A stretch of 64,000 nucleotides of DNA from Forficula auricularia. Lineage: Eukaryota > Arthropoda > Insecta > Dermaptera > Forficulidae. Numbering within the stretch: the first letter of the stretch is position 1; each line of letters starts with the position of its first letter. A model generated the notes under the pieces. That model was not told the DNA's origin. It was given only the letters and a program-made list of their open reading frames with translations, and searched no databases. Both the position numbers and the translations under genes were made by a program. This document shows, one piece after another, positions 63,212-64,000 of this stretch. The stretch is taken from positions 310,001 to 374,000 of the forward strand of contig JALMQS010000104.1 of NCBI GenBank assembly GCA_024734495.1, written 5' to 3'.

Positions 63212-64000
63212 AAGTCCAAGAAAAAGATTTAATTTGTTTGACCGTAGTTGGAATAGGAAAATTTTTAATAGCTATAATTTTGTCGGGGTTTGGTCTTACA
63301 CCTTCTGGTGTCACTAGGTGACCTAGGAAGGACACCTCCCGTTTTAAGAATTCACATTTATCTAATTGAATTTTAAAGTTTGCTCTATTGAGCCTATCGA
63401 ATACCAAATTTAGTCTGCCGAGGTGTTCTTCGAGGCTACTAGAGAAAACTATGATGTCGTCCAAATAGACGAGACATATTTTATTGAGTAATCCTCTCAG
63501 AATGTTGTCCATAACACGTTGAAACGTGCTAGGGGCATTTTTTAATCCGAAAGGCATTCTTCTATACTGATAATGGCCATGGTCAGTATTGAATGCTGTT
63601 TTCTCTTTGTCGGCCGAATTCATCTCAATTTGATGAAATCCGCTGGCCAAATCTAGGGTCGAAAAATAATTGCATTTACCTAATTTATAAAGAATTTCAT
63701 CTATATTGGGTATCGGATATTTATCGTCGATTGTTTTTGTATTAAGTTTACGGAAATCGGTCACGAGTCGCCACTTTTGTTTACCCGAGGCATCAGGTTT
63801 TTTACCAACTAGCCAAAGGGGTGAGCTCCATGGGCTATAAGAGGGCTCTATTATATTTTGTGCTAAAAATTTTGAAATTTGTCTTTCGACTTCTTGTCGA
63901 TGAATTTCTGGAAGCTTAAATTGTTTTGTGTATACTGGAATATCGTCAGTGGTTCGAATGAAGTGTTTAATTTGATTTGTAAAGGTTAGGGGTGAGTTTT
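63165..64000 (-). pseudogene. Gypsy reverse transcriptase, continuing beyond the window
   Basis: The readable frame (63764 down to 63165, open further towards 64000) has [49 protein letters not shown], the catalytic [10 protein letters not shown] and [18 protein letters not shown]. These are the canonical Ty3/gypsy RT motifs. Protease, Gag and the 5' LTR lie past 64000. The frame ends early owing to an indel at the RT/RNase H junction. Confidence 0.88.

Overview
This is an AT-rich nuclear window from an animal, most probably an insect. The evidence is a spliced gene with short GT-AG exons, a mariner, an env-bearing Ty3/gypsy (errantivirus-type) element, BEL/Pao, hAT and R4/Dong-clade elements, and a tRNA-headed SINE with an RTE-like (GAT)n tail. 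I cannot fix the order. One host gene is readable: a pretaporter/TXNDC5-type ER thioredoxin protein on the + strand, rebuilt from eight exons between 6510 and 33687. It encodes about 382 residues with a signal peptide, three thioredoxin domains each with CGHC, and a C-terminal HDEL. Everything else is repeats, most of them nested.

Layout. 1-6500: short tandem repeats, a LINE 3' end, a hAT remnant and TTAA-ended MITEs. 6510-33687: the host gene. Its large introns hold a hammerhead-bearing foldback in a LINE fragment, a 5'-truncated R4/Dong element inside a MITE, a palindromic 119-bp satellite element, a LINE, a hAT-like element, the 5' part of a BEL/Pao element broken by a SINE, more MITEs, a mariner pseudogene and a nearly full-length R4/Dong element between TAA repeats. 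33688-40800: triple-nested hAT-type elements, then foldbacks. 40975-50530: a second, longer palindromic satellite element, MITEs and three hammerhead foldbacks. 51233-56296: a long-TIR DNA transposon containing an LTR retrotransposon with two LTRs. 56640-58683: tRNA-related repeats and a satellite fragment cut by a 100-N gap. 59300-64000: the 3' part of a minus-strand gypsy element (RT, RNase H, integrase, Env, 3' LTR) that runs off the window.

The most unusual signal is a set of small repeats that each carry a hammerhead-ribozyme-like motif: CUGANGA, one extra base, a helix II hairpin, GAAAC, then GUC or GUU with a short helix I. They belong to several unrelated sequence families. Most sit in inverted-repeat (foldback) units, and an AATAAA-type hexamer often follows. 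Helix II and helix I covary between families. Two copies have 12-14 bp target-site duplications, which points to retrotransposition. Type I hammerheads with very short helix III are known from Penelope-like elements and retrozymes. Here the carriers appear to be non-autonomous, and no Penelope-type RT was recognised nearby.
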